Counted from the first letter of the stretch, positions 8,389 through 18,358 are shown. The stretch: 64,000 bases of DNA from Burkholderia diffusa (GCF_902499115.1 NZ_CABVPN010000011.1:124001-188000), one strand, 5' to 3'. Notes: generated by a model not told the origin, from the letters alone. Translations and numbers: made by a program.

Positions 8389-9452
8389 TCGACGCGCTGC
8401 TCGACGAGCCGCACCGCTTCGAGTTCTTCCAGGCGGTGCGCGTGCTCGAAGGGCTGTTCGCGCGGCAGGCGTCGGATGCCCCCGGCGCATGGCGGCAGGG
8501 CGACGTCGTCGCGCAGCGCATCGAATTCCGCAACACGCTGTCGCTCGGTTTTCCGCCGAGCGAGATCGAGGGCGCGCGCTCGTTTGACGACGACGGCACG
8601 CTGCTCGACTCGGGCGAGCAGCGCGGCGCCGCGCTCGCGGCCGGCGAGCTCGGCCACGTCGAGCTGACGCCCGCGTTCTTCGGGCTGCTGGGCGGGCAAG
8701 GCGCGCTGCCGCTGCACTACACCGAGCAGATCGTCGCGCGCGAGCACCTGAAGCGCGACCACGCGGCGCGCGCGTTCTTCGACGTGTTCTCGAACCGCGC
8801 GACCGCGCTGTTCTACGCGGCGTGGAAGAAATACCGGCTGCCGTTTCATTACGAACTCGATCGCGACGAGCGCTACCTGCCGCTGCTGCTCGCGATCGCC
8901 GGCGTGCCGAGCGACGAGGTGCGCGACAGCCTCGCGGCCGGCGCGGGCGGCGTGCTCGACGAGGCCGTTGCCGGCTATGCGCTCGCCGCGCGGCACCGGC
9001 CGATGTCGGCCGCGTACCTGCAGCGCACGCTGTCCGATTATTTCCGCGTGCCGGTGAAGATCGACCAGTTCGTCGGCAAGTGGTACGACGTGCCGACCGA
9101 CCAACTGAGCGTGCTCGGCGAAGTCAACGCGGTGCTCGGCGCGACGGCGCTCGTCGGCGAACGCGTATGGCAGCGCGACATGCGCGCGCGGATCGTCGTC
9201 GGTCCGCTGTCCAAGCGCGACTACGAGGCATTCCTGCCCGGCGGCCCGCAGGCCGTCGCGCTCGAGCGGATGCTCACGCTGCTCGCCGGCGTCACGCTCG
9301 AATACGAGGTGAAGCTCGTGCTGAAGCGCACCGAGGTCGGCGCGAGCGTGCTCGGCGCCGGCTCGCGGCTCGGCTGGGACGCGTTCCTCTGCACGCGCGA
9401 CGCGGTCGACGACCGCTCGGACGCCCGCTACGAACTGCACGTGATTCACTGA
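8352..9452 (+). CDS. tssG: T6SS baseplate protein TssG
   Basis: The ATG at 8352 gives a 366-aa protein starting MQAPDRRIDPGVVDALLDEP, with the TssG/VasB core HRFEFFQAVRVLEGLF, HVELTPAFFGLLGGQGALPLH and FFDVFSNRATALFYAAWKKY. It partners TssF in the baseplate wedge. The frame is open further upstream inside tssF, but this start gives normal family length and the typical beginning. tssH follows after 43 bases. Confidence 0.94.
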   Translation: MQAPDRRIDPGVVDALLDEPHRFEFFQAVRVLEGLFARQASDAPGAWRQGDVVAQRIEFRNTLSLGFPPSEIEGARSFDDDGTLLDSGEQRGAALAAGELGHVELTPAFFGLLGGQGALPLHYTEQIVAREHLKRDHAARAFFDVFSNRATALFYAAWKKYRLPFHYELDRDERYLPLLLAIAGVPSDEVRDSLAAGAGGVLDEAVAGYALAARHRPMSAAYLQRTLSDYFRVPVKIDQFVGKWYDVPTDQLSVLGEVNAVLGATALVGERVWQRDMRARIVVGPLSKRDYEAFLPGGPQAVALERMLTLLAGVTLEYEVKLVLKRTEVGASVLGAGSRLGWDAFLCTRDAVDDRSDARYELHVIH

Positions 9453-9495
9453 TTCCGAACGACAACAACACGCAATCGAACCTGAGATCGACGCC

Positions 9496-12165
9496 ATGAG
9501 CACGCCTCTGAAGACCCTGATCACGAAACTGAATCCGCTGTGCCGGCACGCAACCGAGCGCGCGGCGAGCGCGTGCCTGGCGCGCGGCCACTACGAGGTC
9601 GATCTGGAGCATCTGTTCCTCGCGCTGCTCGACGAAGCGACGGGCGACCTGCCGCTCGCGCTGCGCGCAAGCCGTGTCGATCCGCATGCGCTGCGTGCCG
9701 ATCTCGAGCGCGAACTCACGCGCCTGAAGACGGGCAACACGCGCACGCCGGTGTTCTCCGTGCACCTGATCGCGCTGTTCGAGCAGGCATGGCTGATTGC
9801 GTCGCTCGATTCGCAGCTCGGCCGCATCCGCTCGGGGCACCTGCTGCTCGCGCTGCTGACCGCGCCCGATCTCGCGCAGTTCGCGCAGCGCATGTCGTCG
9901 CGGTTCGCGGAAATGAACGTGACGGACCTGAAGCACAAGTTCGACGAGATCATGGCCGGGTCGAGCGAGGCCGAGCCGCGCCAGGCGGATGCGGAAGGCA
10001 GCGACGTCGCGCCGGCCGCCGACGGCGCCGCGCCCGCGGCCGGCCCGTCGAAGACGCCCGCGCTCGACACGTACACGACCAACCTCACGCAGCGCGCGCG
10101 CGACGGCAAGATCGACCCGGTGATCGGCCGCGAAGCCGAGATCCGCCAGGCGATCGACATCCTGATGCGCCGCCGCCAGAACAACCCGATCATGACCGGC
10201 GAGGCCGGCGTCGGCAAAACCGCCGTCGTCGAAGGGCTCGCGCTGCGGATCGCCGCCGACGACGTACCGCCGCCGTTGCGCGGCGTCGCGCTGCACGTGC
10301 TCGACATGGGCCTGCTGCAGGCCGGCGCGAGCGTGAAGGGCGAGTTCGAGAACCGGCTGAAGAGCGTGATCGACGAGGTGAAGAAGAGCGCGCACCCGAT
10401 CATCCTGTTCATCGACGAGGCACACACGATCATCGGCGCGGGCGGCCAGGCGGGCCAGAACGACGCGGCGAACCTGCTGAAGCCGGCGCTCGCGCGCGGC
10501 GAGCTGCGCACGATCGCCGCGACGACCTGGAGCGAATACAAGAAGTACTTCGAGAAGGATGCGGCGCTCGCGCGGCGCTTCCAGGTCGTGAAGGTCGAGG
10601 AGCCGAGCGAGCCGCTCGCGGCCGCGATGCTGCGCGGGATGTCCGGGCTGATGGAGAAGCACTTCAACGTGCGGATCCTCGACGACGCGATCACCGAGGC
10701 CGTGCGCCTGTCGCATCGCTACATCAGCGGCCGCCAGCTGCCGGACAAGGCGATCAGCGTGCTCGACACCGCATGCGCGAAGGTCGCGCTCGCGCACAGC
10801 GCAACGCCGGCCGCGATCGACGATACGAAGAAGCGCATCGAGCGGATCGACGCGGAAATCGCGTCGCTGGAACGTGAAGCGGCCGGCGGCGCGTCGCACG
10901 ACGAGCGGCTCGGCGACCTGCGCGGCGCACGCGACACGGCGCTCGCGCAATTGACCGAGGACGAAGCGCGCTATGAAGCCGAGCGCGCGATCGTCGCCGA
11001 GATCACCGAGTTGCGCGAAGCGCTCGACAAGGCACGCGGCCCGTCGGAGGACGGCCAGCCGGTCGACGTGCAGGCGACCCGCGACAAGCTCGCCGAGCGC
11101 GTCGCGGCGCTGCACGCGCTGCAGGGCGGCGAGCCGATGGTGCCGCTGCAGGTCGACGGCCACGTGGTTGCCGAGATCGTCGCGGCATGGACGGGCATTC
11201 CGCTCGGCCGGATGGTGAAGGACGAGATCGACACCGTGCTGAACCTGCAGCCGCTGCTCACCGCGCGCGTGATCGGGCAGGACCACGCGCTCGACGCGAT
11301 CGCGCAGCGCGTGCGCACCGCGACCGCCAACCTCGAGGATCCGAACAAGCCGCGCGGTGTGTTCATGTTCGTCGGGCCGTCGGGCGTCGGCAAGACAGAG
11401 ACCGCGCTCGCGCTGGCCGACATCCTGTACGGCGGCGAGCGCAAGATGGTCACGATCAACATGAGCGAATACCAGGAAGCGCACAGCGTGTCGGGTCTGA
11501 AGGGTTCGCCGCCGGGCTACGTCGGCTACGGCGAGGGCGGCGTGCTGACCGAGGCCGTGCGCCGCAATCCGTATTCCGTCGTGCTGCTCGACGAGGTCGA
11601 GAAGGCGCACCCGGACGTGCTCGAGATGTTCTTCCAGGTGTTCGACAAGGGCACGATGGACGACGCCGAAGGGCGCGAGATCGACTTCCGCAACACGCTG
11701 ATCATCCTGACGTCGAACGTCGGGTCGGCGGCGGTGATGCAGGCGTGCCTGAACAAGCCGGCCGAGGAGCTTCCCGATCCGGACGCGCTCGCCGAGGCGC
11801 TGCGCCCGCAGCTGTACAAGACCTTCAAGCCGGCGTTCCTCGGCCGGATGAAGGTGGTGCCGTACTACCCGATTTCCGACGACGTGCTGGCCGAGATCAT
11901 CGAGCTGAAGCTCGAACGCATCCGCCGCCGCATCGAAGCGAACCACAAGGCCGCGTTCGAGTGGGACGAGTCGCTCGTCGATGCGGTGCTCGCGCGCTGC
12001 ACCGAGGTCGATTCGGGCGCCCGCAACGTCGACCATATCCTGAACGGCACGCTGCTGCCGGAGATCGCGGGCCACGTGCTCGGCCGGATCGCCGACGGCG
12101 CGGCCATCGCGCGCATCGCGGTGCGCGCGGACGAGGCCGGCGAATTCGCGTACACCGTCGAATGA
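9496..12165 (+). CDS. tssH: T6SS sheath-disassembly AAA+ ATPase TssH (ClpV)
   Basis: This 889-aa Clp/Hsp100-family ATPase has an N-terminal double Clp-N repeat (about 1-150), a linker, and two AAA+ modules. Walker A motifs are GEAGVGKT (residues 235-242) and GPSGVGKT (about 627-634). The first Walker B is LFIDEAH (D307/E308), with an RRFQ sensor region and a coiled-coil middle domain at about 430-530. ClpV binds the TssC N-terminus and recycles contracted sheath. Being inside tssB-tssA separates it from the general chaperone ClpB. Confidence 0.97.
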   Translation: MSTPLKTLITKLNPLCRHATERAASACLARGHYEVDLEHLFLALLDEATGDLPLALRASRVDPHALRADLERELTRLKTGNTRTPVFSVHLIALFEQAWLIASLDSQLGRIRSGHLLLALLTAPDLAQFAQRMSSRFAEMNVTDLKHKFDEIMAGSSEAEPRQADAEGSDVAPAADGAAPAAGPSKTPALDTYTTNLTQRARDGKIDPVIGREAEIRQAIDILMRRRQNNPIMTGEAGVGKTAVVEGLALRIAADDVPPPLRGVALHVLDMGLLQAGASVKGEFENRLKSVIDEVKKSAHPIILFIDEAHTIIGAGGQAGQNDAANLLKPALARGELRTIAATTWSEYKKYFEKDAALARRFQVVKVEEPSEPLAAAMLRGMSGLMEKHFNVRILDDAITEAVRLSHRYISGRQLPDKAISVLDTACAKVALAHSATPAAIDDTKKRIERIDAEIASLEREAAGGASHDERLGDLRGARDTALAQLTEDEARYEAERAIVAEITELREALDKARGPSEDGQPVDVQATRDKLAERVAALHALQGGEPMVPLQVDGHVVAEIVAAWTGIPLGRMVKDEIDTVLNLQPLLTARVIGQDHALDAIAQRVRTATANLEDPNKPRGVFMFVGPSGVGKTETALALADILYGGERKMVTINMSEYQEAHSVSGLKGSPPGYVGYGEGGVLTEAVRRNPYSVVLLDEVEKAHPDVLEMFFQVFDKGTMDDAEGREIDFRNTLIILTSNVGSAAVMQACLNKPAEELPDPDALAEALRPQLYKTFKPAFLGRMKVVPYYPISDDVLAEIIELKLERIRRRIEANHKAAFEWDESLVDAVLARCTEVDSGARNVDHILNGTLLPEIAGHVLGRIADGAAIARIAVRADEAGEFAYTVE

Positions 12166-12208
12166 GCCCCACGCGCGACATCTCATGCATCAACGGATTC
12201 ACTGAACC

Positions 12209-13330
12209 ATGCCGATCAATCTCCCCGAGCTGCTGACGCCGATCAGCGACGCGTCGCCCAGCGGCGACGACCTGCTGTTTTCGAACGAATTCGACGCGAT
12301 CCAGGACGCGCGGCGCTATGACGATCCGACGCTCGACCAGGGCGAATGGGTGACCGAGATCAAGGAGGCCGACTGGGGCTTCGTCGTCGATCACGCGGGC
12401 GAGCTGCTGCGCACGCGGACCAAGGATCTGCGGCTCGCCGTGTGGCTGACCGAGGCGCTCGCGCTCGAGGACGGCATCACCGGCCTCACCGAAGGTTATG
12501 CGCTGCTGGAAGGCCTGTGCCGAGACTACTGGGACACCGTGCATCCGCTGCCCGAAGGCGACGACGTCGAATACCGGCTCGGCAACGTCGCGTGGCTGTC
12601 CGGCCGCACGGCCGAGCTGCTGCGCGGCATTCCGGTGACGGAGGGCGCGTCGAACGCGTTCACCACGCTCGACTGCGAAGTCGCACAGCACGTCGCGCAG
12701 GCCGTGAGGCGCGACCCCGAGCATGCGGACGACATCGCACGCGGCAAGCCGTCGGTCGAGCAGGTCGATGCGTCGCGGCGCGTGACGCCGATCGCGTTCT
12801 ACACGACGCTGCTCGCCAACCTGAAGGCGTTCGAATTCGCGCTCGATGCGTTCGAGGAGCGGCTCGTCGAACGCGCGGGCGATTCGGCGCCGAGCTTCCG
12901 GCAGGCGCGCGACGCGTTCGAGACCGTGTACCGGCTCGCCGAGCGCTTTGCGCGCGAGCAGGGCTATACGGGTAGCGCGCCGCACACGCAAGCGGCGCCG
13001 CAGGCGCAGCCCGAGCGCATCGAGCCGAGCTTCGGCGACACGTTCCACAGCGAGGAGACCCACGTGCAGTCGCAGACCGCTCCGCGTCCGCCGGTGACGC
13101 AGATGATCGCCGGCATCCAGAACCGCGCGCAGGCCGTCGACCAGCTGCGTGCCGTCGCGCGTTACTTCCGCCAGACCGAGCCGCACAGCCCGGTTGCGTA
13201 TCTCGCGGACAAGGCCGCCGAATGGGCCGACATGCCGCTGCACAAGTGGCTCGAGAGCGTCGTGAAGGACGACGGGTCGCTGTCGCATATTCGCGAGCTG
13301 CTGGGCGTGAGGCCCGACGAGCAGTCTTGA
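12209..13330 (+). CDS. tssA: T6SS assembly protein TssA (ImpA N-terminal domain)
   Basis: The 373-aa product carries the ImpA/TssA N-terminal domain: LLTPISDASPSGDDLLFSNE, then EWVTEIKEADWGFV and RTKDLRLAVWLTEALA (about residues 1-130). A C-terminal segment with RAQAVDQLRAVARYFRQTEP matches short TssA proteins. TssA coordinates baseplate and sheath/tube polymerisation. It lies between tssH and vgrG in the same direction, and nothing is truncated. Confidence 0.92.
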   Translation: MPINLPELLTPISDASPSGDDLLFSNEFDAIQDARRYDDPTLDQGEWVTEIKEADWGFVVDHAGELLRTRTKDLRLAVWLTEALALEDGITGLTEGYALLEGLCRDYWDTVHPLPEGDDVEYRLGNVAWLSGRTAELLRGIPVTEGASNAFTTLDCEVAQHVAQAVRRDPEHADDIARGKPSVEQVDASRRVTPIAFYTTLLANLKAFEFALDAFEERLVERAGDSAPSFRQARDAFETVYRLAERFAREQGYTGSAPHTQAAPQAQPERIEPSFGDTFHSEETHVQSQTAPRPPVTQMIAGIQNRAQAVDQLRAVARYFRQTEPHSPVAYLADKAAEWADMPLHKWLESVVKDDGSLSHIRELLGVRPDEQS

Positions 13331-13397
13331 GCGATGGGGTTTTGACCTGAGAGCGCGGGCCCGGCAGGTTCGCGATGAACGAGAAGAAGGGTGACGC

Positions 13398-16079
13398 ATG
13401 AACGTGACCGAACTGGCGCAGGCGATCCGTGGTGGCCTGATTCAGCAGGACCGCCTGCTGAAGACGGATATCCCGTCGCTGCCGAATAACGCGCTCGTGC
13501 CGCGCCGCGCCGTGACGCGGTCCGAGCTTGGCCGCGATTTCAGCGTCGTGCTCGACCTCGTGTCCACCGCGAGCGACGTCGAGCTCAAAACGCTGATCGC
13601 GCAGCCGATCACGCTGTGGATCCAGCAGGCGGACAAGTCGTATCTGCCGATCAACGGTTATATCCATACGGCGCGGCGGCTCGGCGCCGACGGCAGCCTG
13701 TCGAGTTACCAGTTGCGCTTCGCGTCGTGGATGCATTTCCTCAAGTTCCGCAGCGACATGCGGTACTGGCAGGACCAGCCGGTCGACGCGATTCTCTCCG
13801 ACGTGTTCGACATGCATCCGCAGGCCAGGGGCAGATACCAGTTCGCGTTGTCGAAGCCGTTGCCGTCGCGGTCGTACTGCCGGCAGAGCGAAACGGACTG
13901 GAACTTCGTGCACCGTCTGATGGAGGACGAAGGGCTGTTCGGTTTCTGGCGGCACGACGAAGACGGGAAGGCGCACACGCTCGTCATCACCGACGACCTG
14001 CATGCGATCGATGCGCTGTCGCCGAATGGCGTCACGTTCGACCGTTCGGGCACGGGCACCGAAACCGCCGGTTTCACGCAATGGGCCGCGTCGCGGACGC
14101 TGCAAAGCACGCTGCACACGACGCGCACGTTCGACTACAAGTCGCCGTCGTCGGCGGGCAATCCGAATGGCACGTCGCTGCCGACGAAGGCCGGCCAGGG
14201 CGACCTGCCGGGCCAGGCGGAAATCTACGAATACACCGGCGCGTACACGTATCCGGGTCAGGACCGCGGCGAACACCTGTCGAAGATTCGCCTCGAGGAG
14301 TGGGAGTCGCGCGCGAAGCGCTTCTTCGGCGTGGGCGGTGTGCGAGGTATCGACGCAGGCCGGCGCTTCACGCTGAGCGATCATCCCGAGCACGACCGCG
14401 ATTCGGCGAGCGACCGCGAGTTCGCGGCCATCGGCGTCACGCGTTACATCGAAAACAATCTGCCTATCTCGGATCACGAAGCGAGCTTCCCGCATAGCCT
14501 GCAGGACGATCTGGCGCAGGTGAAGGCCGGTCACGGGAAAGCAGCTGCGTTCGAGGTCGGGCGTGACGACGGCTCGGCCGGGTTCTATCTCGTCGAGGTC
14601 GACGCGCAGCGCGCGAGCGTGCCGTATCGGAGCCCGTTCGAGCATCGGAAGCCAGCGATGCAGCTCGAGACAGCCATCGTCGTCGGGCCGAAGGGCGAAG
14701 AGGTTTATACGGACGAGCTGAACCGGATCAAGGTCATGTTCGTCTGGGACCGGCAGAGCGAAGGCCGCGAGACGGCATCATGCTGGATGCGCGTCGTGCA
14801 GTCGGATACCGGCGGCGGGTACGGAGCCGTGCATATTCCGCGGGTCGGCGAGGAAGTGCTGGTCGGCTACATCGGCGGCGACTGCGACCGACCGATCGTG
14901 ATGCATCGCGTGTACAACGGCGCCGCTAAGCCGCAGTGGCATAGCGACGGGATCCTGTCGGGCTTCCGTTCCAAGGAGTATGCGGGATCGGGGCACAACG
15001 AAATGGTGCTCGACGACGCGACCGGGCAGAACCGCGCGCGCCTGTTCAGCAGCAGCGCGAATTCGCTGCTTCATCTCGGTTATCTGATCGAGCAGAACGG
15101 GAATACGCGCGGCGCGTATCTCGGCTCCGGCTTCGACCTGCGCACGGATGCGTACGGTGCGATGCGTGCGGGGCAGGGCCTGTACGTGACGACGCATCCG
15201 AAGCAGGCGAACAGCCAGCCGCTCGATGTCAGCGAAGCGAAGCAGCAGCTCGTCAATGCGGAAGGGCTCATCGAGTCGATGTCGCAGGTCAGCGAGATGC
15301 ATCAGGCGGAGAGTCTCGGTACCGGGCACGATGCGCTGAAGCAATTCACCGATGCGACGCAGAATAGCGTGGCGGGTGCGAGCGCGGGCGGGGGCAGGAC
15401 GGCTGGTGGCGGGACGGGGAATGCGAATGCGTTCAAGGAGCCGGTGATGCTGTTCGCGAGTCCGGCGGGGATCGGGGTGGCGTCGCAGCAAAGCACGCAC
15501 CTGGCTGCGGACCGGCAAGTCAACGTCGTGAGCGGGCAGAGCACGCATCTCGTCAGCGGCAAATCGCTGGTGGCGAGCGTCAAGGAGAAGCTCAGCCTGT
15601 TTGCGCAGAATGCGGGCATGAAGCTTTTTGCCGGGAAAGGCGCCGTCGAGATTCAGGCACAGAACGACAACGTCGAGATGGTCGCGCAGAAGACGATCAA
15701 GGTGCTGTCGGCGACCTCAACGATCGAAGGTGTCGCAAAGGAAGAGATTCTGCTGACGTCGGGCGGCGCGTATGTCCGGATCAAGGGCGGCAACATCGAG
15801 ATTCACGCGCCGGGCAAGATCGACGTAAAGGGCGGACAGCACGCGTTCAGCGGGCCGACGAGCATGCACAAGACGTTCAAGGCGGAAGGCAAGAAGGCAG
15901 ACATGCGGATTCGCTATGTGGATGCCGACGGCAACGTGCCGCATGGGGAGCCGATCAAGTTCACGACGGAAGACGGGATCGAGCATAGCGTCGCACTCGA
16001 TGCGGAAGGCAAGGCGGAATTGAAGAACATCGATTTTGACGAGTTCGTGGCCAGTCAGGTCAAGCGGACGGGAGAGTGA
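13398..16079 (+). CDS. vgrG: T6SS spike protein VgrG (TssI) with C-terminal extension
   Basis: This 893-aa spike has gp27-like (about 1-380) and gp5 OB-like (about 420-530) parts: QSETDWNFVHRLMEDEGLFGFW, RIKVMFVWDRQSEGRETASCWMR split by the Gly-rich GGGYG, and HIPRVGEEVLVGYIGGD. Next comes EYAGSGHNEMVLDD and a DUF2345-type beta-needle at about 650-830. From about residue 836 a short extra module (MRIRYVDADG, GEPIKFTTEDG, AEGKAELKNID) resembles a small beta-sandwich such as the transthyretin-like adaptors that load effectors; that reading is inference. The next gene starts at the stop codon, which suggests that its product is this spike's cargo. Confidence 0.95.
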   Translation: MNVTELAQAIRGGLIQQDRLLKTDIPSLPNNALVPRRAVTRSELGRDFSVVLDLVSTASDVELKTLIAQPITLWIQQADKSYLPINGYIHTARRLGADGSLSSYQLRFASWMHFLKFRSDMRYWQDQPVDAILSDVFDMHPQARGRYQFALSKPLPSRSYCRQSETDWNFVHRLMEDEGLFGFWRHDEDGKAHTLVITDDLHAIDALSPNGVTFDRSGTGTETAGFTQWAASRTLQSTLHTTRTFDYKSPSSAGNPNGTSLPTKAGQGDLPGQAEIYEYTGAYTYPGQDRGEHLSKIRLEEWESRAKRFFGVGGVRGIDAGRRFTLSDHPEHDRDSASDREFAAIGVTRYIENNLPISDHEASFPHSLQDDLAQVKAGHGKAAAFEVGRDDGSAGFYLVEVDAQRASVPYRSPFEHRKPAMQLETAIVVGPKGEEVYTDELNRIKVMFVWDRQSEGRETASCWMRVVQSDTGGGYGAVHIPRVGEEVLVGYIGGDCDRPIVMHRVYNGAAKPQWHSDGILSGFRSKEYAGSGHNEMVLDDATGQNRARLFSSSANSLLHLGYLIEQNGNTRGAYLGSGFDLRTDAYGAMRAGQGLYVTTHPKQANSQPLDVSEAKQQLVNAEGLIESMSQVSEMHQAESLGTGHDALKQFTDATQNSVAGASAGGGRTAGGGTGNANAFKEPVMLFASPAGIGVASQQSTHLAADRQVNVVSGQSTHLVSGKSLVASVKEKLSLFAQNAGMKLFAGKGAVEIQAQNDNVEMVAQKTIKVLSATSTIEGVAKEEILLTSGGAYVRIKGGNIEIHAPGKIDVKGGQHAFSGPTSMHKTFKAEGKKADMRIRYVDADGNVPHGEPIKFTTEDGIEHSVALDAEGKAELKNIDFDEFVASQVKRTGE

Positions 16080-16081
16080 AA

Positions 16082-17494
16082 ATGGGTGGCAAGGCGCTTG
16101 TTCAACATCAGGTTTGTATCGATCTGCCGGGGGAACCGGTGAGTTGCTGGGCTGAGACAGATATCACGGTCCTGTTGCGCAAACATCGCGATGTGGTATT
16201 TGAGGTGCATTTGCACAAAGGCAACAACTACACCGTCGAGGCCACCGAGGATTGGTTTTACGACACCAAGGCGAAGCGACGAGTCAAGACCGGAAAATTT
16301 CAGGACGGAGAACGGTATCACGTCTGGATCGGTCGTGATTTCAAGGGGTTTCTCGTGCTTAAGAAGGACGGGGTGGAGCTTCAGCGATATTCGATGCTCC
16401 TCTTGAACACCGACAACCACGGTTCCGATCCTAAAACCAAACCGGAACCCATTACGCTCATCTACGGCGGACAATCGGGAGTGAGCGGCACGCCGAAACT
16501 CGCGAATTTCTGGCAATACCCTTCCGGCTCGTCGAGTGCCACGACCGGCCAGGCAACCTATCGTCCTAATTGGCAACTCGGTCTTTCCGGACTTTCGTCA
16601 GGTATGACAACGATCGACGATCAGTACAGCTGCAGAATGCTGTTACCACTGGCCGCTCCCACAGCTCAAGCGGAAACCTCGCAAGTAATGCATATATTCG
16701 AAGTCGACGTGAAGACGATACCGAACGATCTGATCACGGCGCTGGAAAATGGCGGCGCGGACGAGACCGCGATCGATACAGCTCACGTCGCGACTCGCAA
16801 CTGGATCATCGGTCAAGTCGCCGGATTTTTTGGATACGTCGGAGACAACTTGCCATGGATCCGGGAGCTAATGAAGAGCAAATTCAAGTTGATCAAGATT
16901 GTTCATCGAAATGCCGGACCAAAGTGGTATGTGGTATTCAAGGGAACTATAGGATCCCGAACAGAAATATCCGCCGCCAAGTATAGCGTGAAGAATACGA
17001 AGATTCTGGCGATCACCGGAGGCGCCGGGACGGCTAAATCGATGGCGCAGGCGGCCTGGCGCAGTGCCAAGGGCTCGATGACGACCAAGGCTGGCGTTAT
17101 TACGCTTGTATTGACGATCGCGCTGGACTTCGCGGAGTGGTATCACGACTACAAGCAGGTCGATGCCTCGGGAAAACCTCGAAAGGACTTGTGCGATCTC
17201 TTTGCAAAGATTGGGATTGATCTGGTTGTCGCAGGCCTCACGGCTGCTTTGACGTCGATGGTGGTGGGTGCGATTGCGTCGGCGGCCGCAATTGCTGCGG
17301 TGCCGGTGGCGCTTACGGTCGCTGTCGCGATTGGCGTTGCTGTTGCCGTCGGATACATCGTCAATTACGTAGACAAGAAAGTGGAATTTACCAAGTGGGT
17401 GGCGAACAAATTGCGTGAGATCGGCGAAAGCTACGAAAAGTACATGCCCAAGGATTACAACCCCTACTCGCCGATGTTCGGAGCGCTGCCATGA
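16082..17494 (+). CDS. Candidate T6SS effector of unknown family with hydrophobic C-terminal region
   Basis: I do not recognise this 470-aa protein. ATG 16082 has GGGAGAG just upstream; a GTG at 16076 overlapping the vgrG stop is an alternative. Residues 1-110 are rich in beta-type sequence, the middle (110-330) is soluble, and 378-400 and 404-428 form two long Ala/Val/Gly-rich hydrophobic segments ending in GYIVNYVDKK. No catalytic motif or signal peptide is visible. Position right behind vgrG and an ATGA overlap with a polytopic membrane protein gene is the classic arrangement of a T6SS effector and its immunity gene. A pore-forming or membrane-inserting toxin is the best inference. Codon usage is less GC-rich than in the tss genes, consistent with horizontal acquisition. 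Confidence 0.7.
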   Translation: MGGKALVQHQVCIDLPGEPVSCWAETDITVLLRKHRDVVFEVHLHKGNNYTVEATEDWFYDTKAKRRVKTGKFQDGERYHVWIGRDFKGFLVLKKDGVELQRYSMLLLNTDNHGSDPKTKPEPITLIYGGQSGVSGTPKLANFWQYPSGSSSATTGQATYRPNWQLGLSGLSSGMTTIDDQYSCRMLLPLAAPTAQAETSQVMHIFEVDVKTIPNDLITALENGGADETAIDTAHVATRNWIIGQVAGFFGYVGDNLPWIRELMKSKFKLIKIVHRNAGPKWYVVFKGTIGSRTEISAAKYSVKNTKILAITGGAGTAKSMAQAAWRSAKGSMTTKAGVITLVLTIALDFAEWYHDYKQVDASGKPRKDLCDLFAKIGIDLVVAGLTAALTSMVVGAIASAAAIAAVPVALTVAVAIGVAVAVGYIVNYVDKKVEFTKWVANKLREIGESYEKYMPKDYNPYSPMFGALP

Positions 17495-18267
17495 GGAACG
17501 AGGCTGTCGTGAACGGCACGGAGAAATCGCTGTCGCCGGCCGTCGCCCAGGCTGTGTGGATCGGGATTTTGCTCAACGCGTTGGCGGTTGCACTCGCGTT
17601 CACCGCTTATAAATTCGATTACGGCGTTTCCAGCCTACCTGGCCAAATCAGCGTTGCAATTGCTGCGGCATGCGTGGCGACGCCAGTGATTTGCTGGCTC
17701 GTGTGCCGGGGTACGAAGAGATTCATAGTCTATGGATATCTCAGGTTGACCAGCTTGCTGTCGGCCTATGCCTTGATCGGGATCGCCTTTTACTTTTACT
17801 ACTTCATTTTCGCCCCGATGCCGGTTCTTGCCCGGACCGCCGGGCTGGTGATCGGGGGCGGGCTTAGCATCTACTGGCTGGTGTTTTCCTACGTCGCGCT
17901 GACACGCCATATCGCGCAATCGGATTTCGAGGGCAGGGCTTTTGACGTCCTTGACGGAGCGATTGTCTGCCGGAAGGACTTCTTCGAGATTCTGGACTCC
18001 ACCTATTCCGAACGCAGCCCGTTCGTCAAATGGCATTCGTGGATCGTCATGACGCTTGCGCCATTCTTTCTGGTGCTCAGCCGACTACTGTCGATGTACT
18101 TTGGGACCGGGGGTGTGCTGTTCTTTGTCGCGGCCATCACGTTCCCCGCATCGCTCTGGTTGATCGGCGTCATGATCAGGGTCGGGGTGACGATGATCCA
18201 GTTGCCGAACGCGATGGAACGAAAATACCGGAAGCCGGTGCTGATGGCGCCTGATGCATCGTTCTAG
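17491..18267 (+). CDS. Candidate membrane immunity protein for the adjacent effector (copy 1)
   Basis: The 258-aa protein has about six hydrophobic spans (around 22-42, 52-71, 85-106, 113-136, 184-204 and 210-236) and no signature of a known transporter. Its ATG overlaps the effector stop as ATGA. It is paralogous to the gene at 18388: both share FIFAP(M)x(x)LAR and a C-terminal LAPxxLxLxRLLSxxFGxxGVLxF block. An inner-membrane protein made with a membrane-acting toxin is expected to be its immunity protein; this is inferred from position, not from a known family. Confidence 0.65.
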   Translation: MRNEAVVNGTEKSLSPAVAQAVWIGILLNALAVALAFTAYKFDYGVSSLPGQISVAIAAACVATPVICWLVCRGTKRFIVYGYLRLTSLLSAYALIGIAFYFYYFIFAPMPVLARTAGLVIGGGLSIYWLVFSYVALTRHIAQSDFEGRAFDVLDGAIVCRKDFFEILDSTYSERSPFVKWHSWIVMTLAPFFLVLSRLLSMYFGTGGVLFFVAAITFPASLWLIGVMIRVGVTMIQLPNAMERKYRKPVLMAPDASF

Positions 18268-18358
18268 GGCGCGGGGCGGTTCCATCGGCGCGACGGAGCG
18301 AACCCGTGCCGTTCACCGATGCCGCAACGGTAAATCAAAGCATGTGATTTGAAAGGAG

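Noticed and set aside
9292..12186. Open reading frame of nearly 1000 codons on the minus strand opposite tssH
   Set aside because: Arg/His/Gly-rich translation without domains, fully antisense to the well-supported ClpV gene. Such long shadows are expected at this GC content with strong third-position bias.
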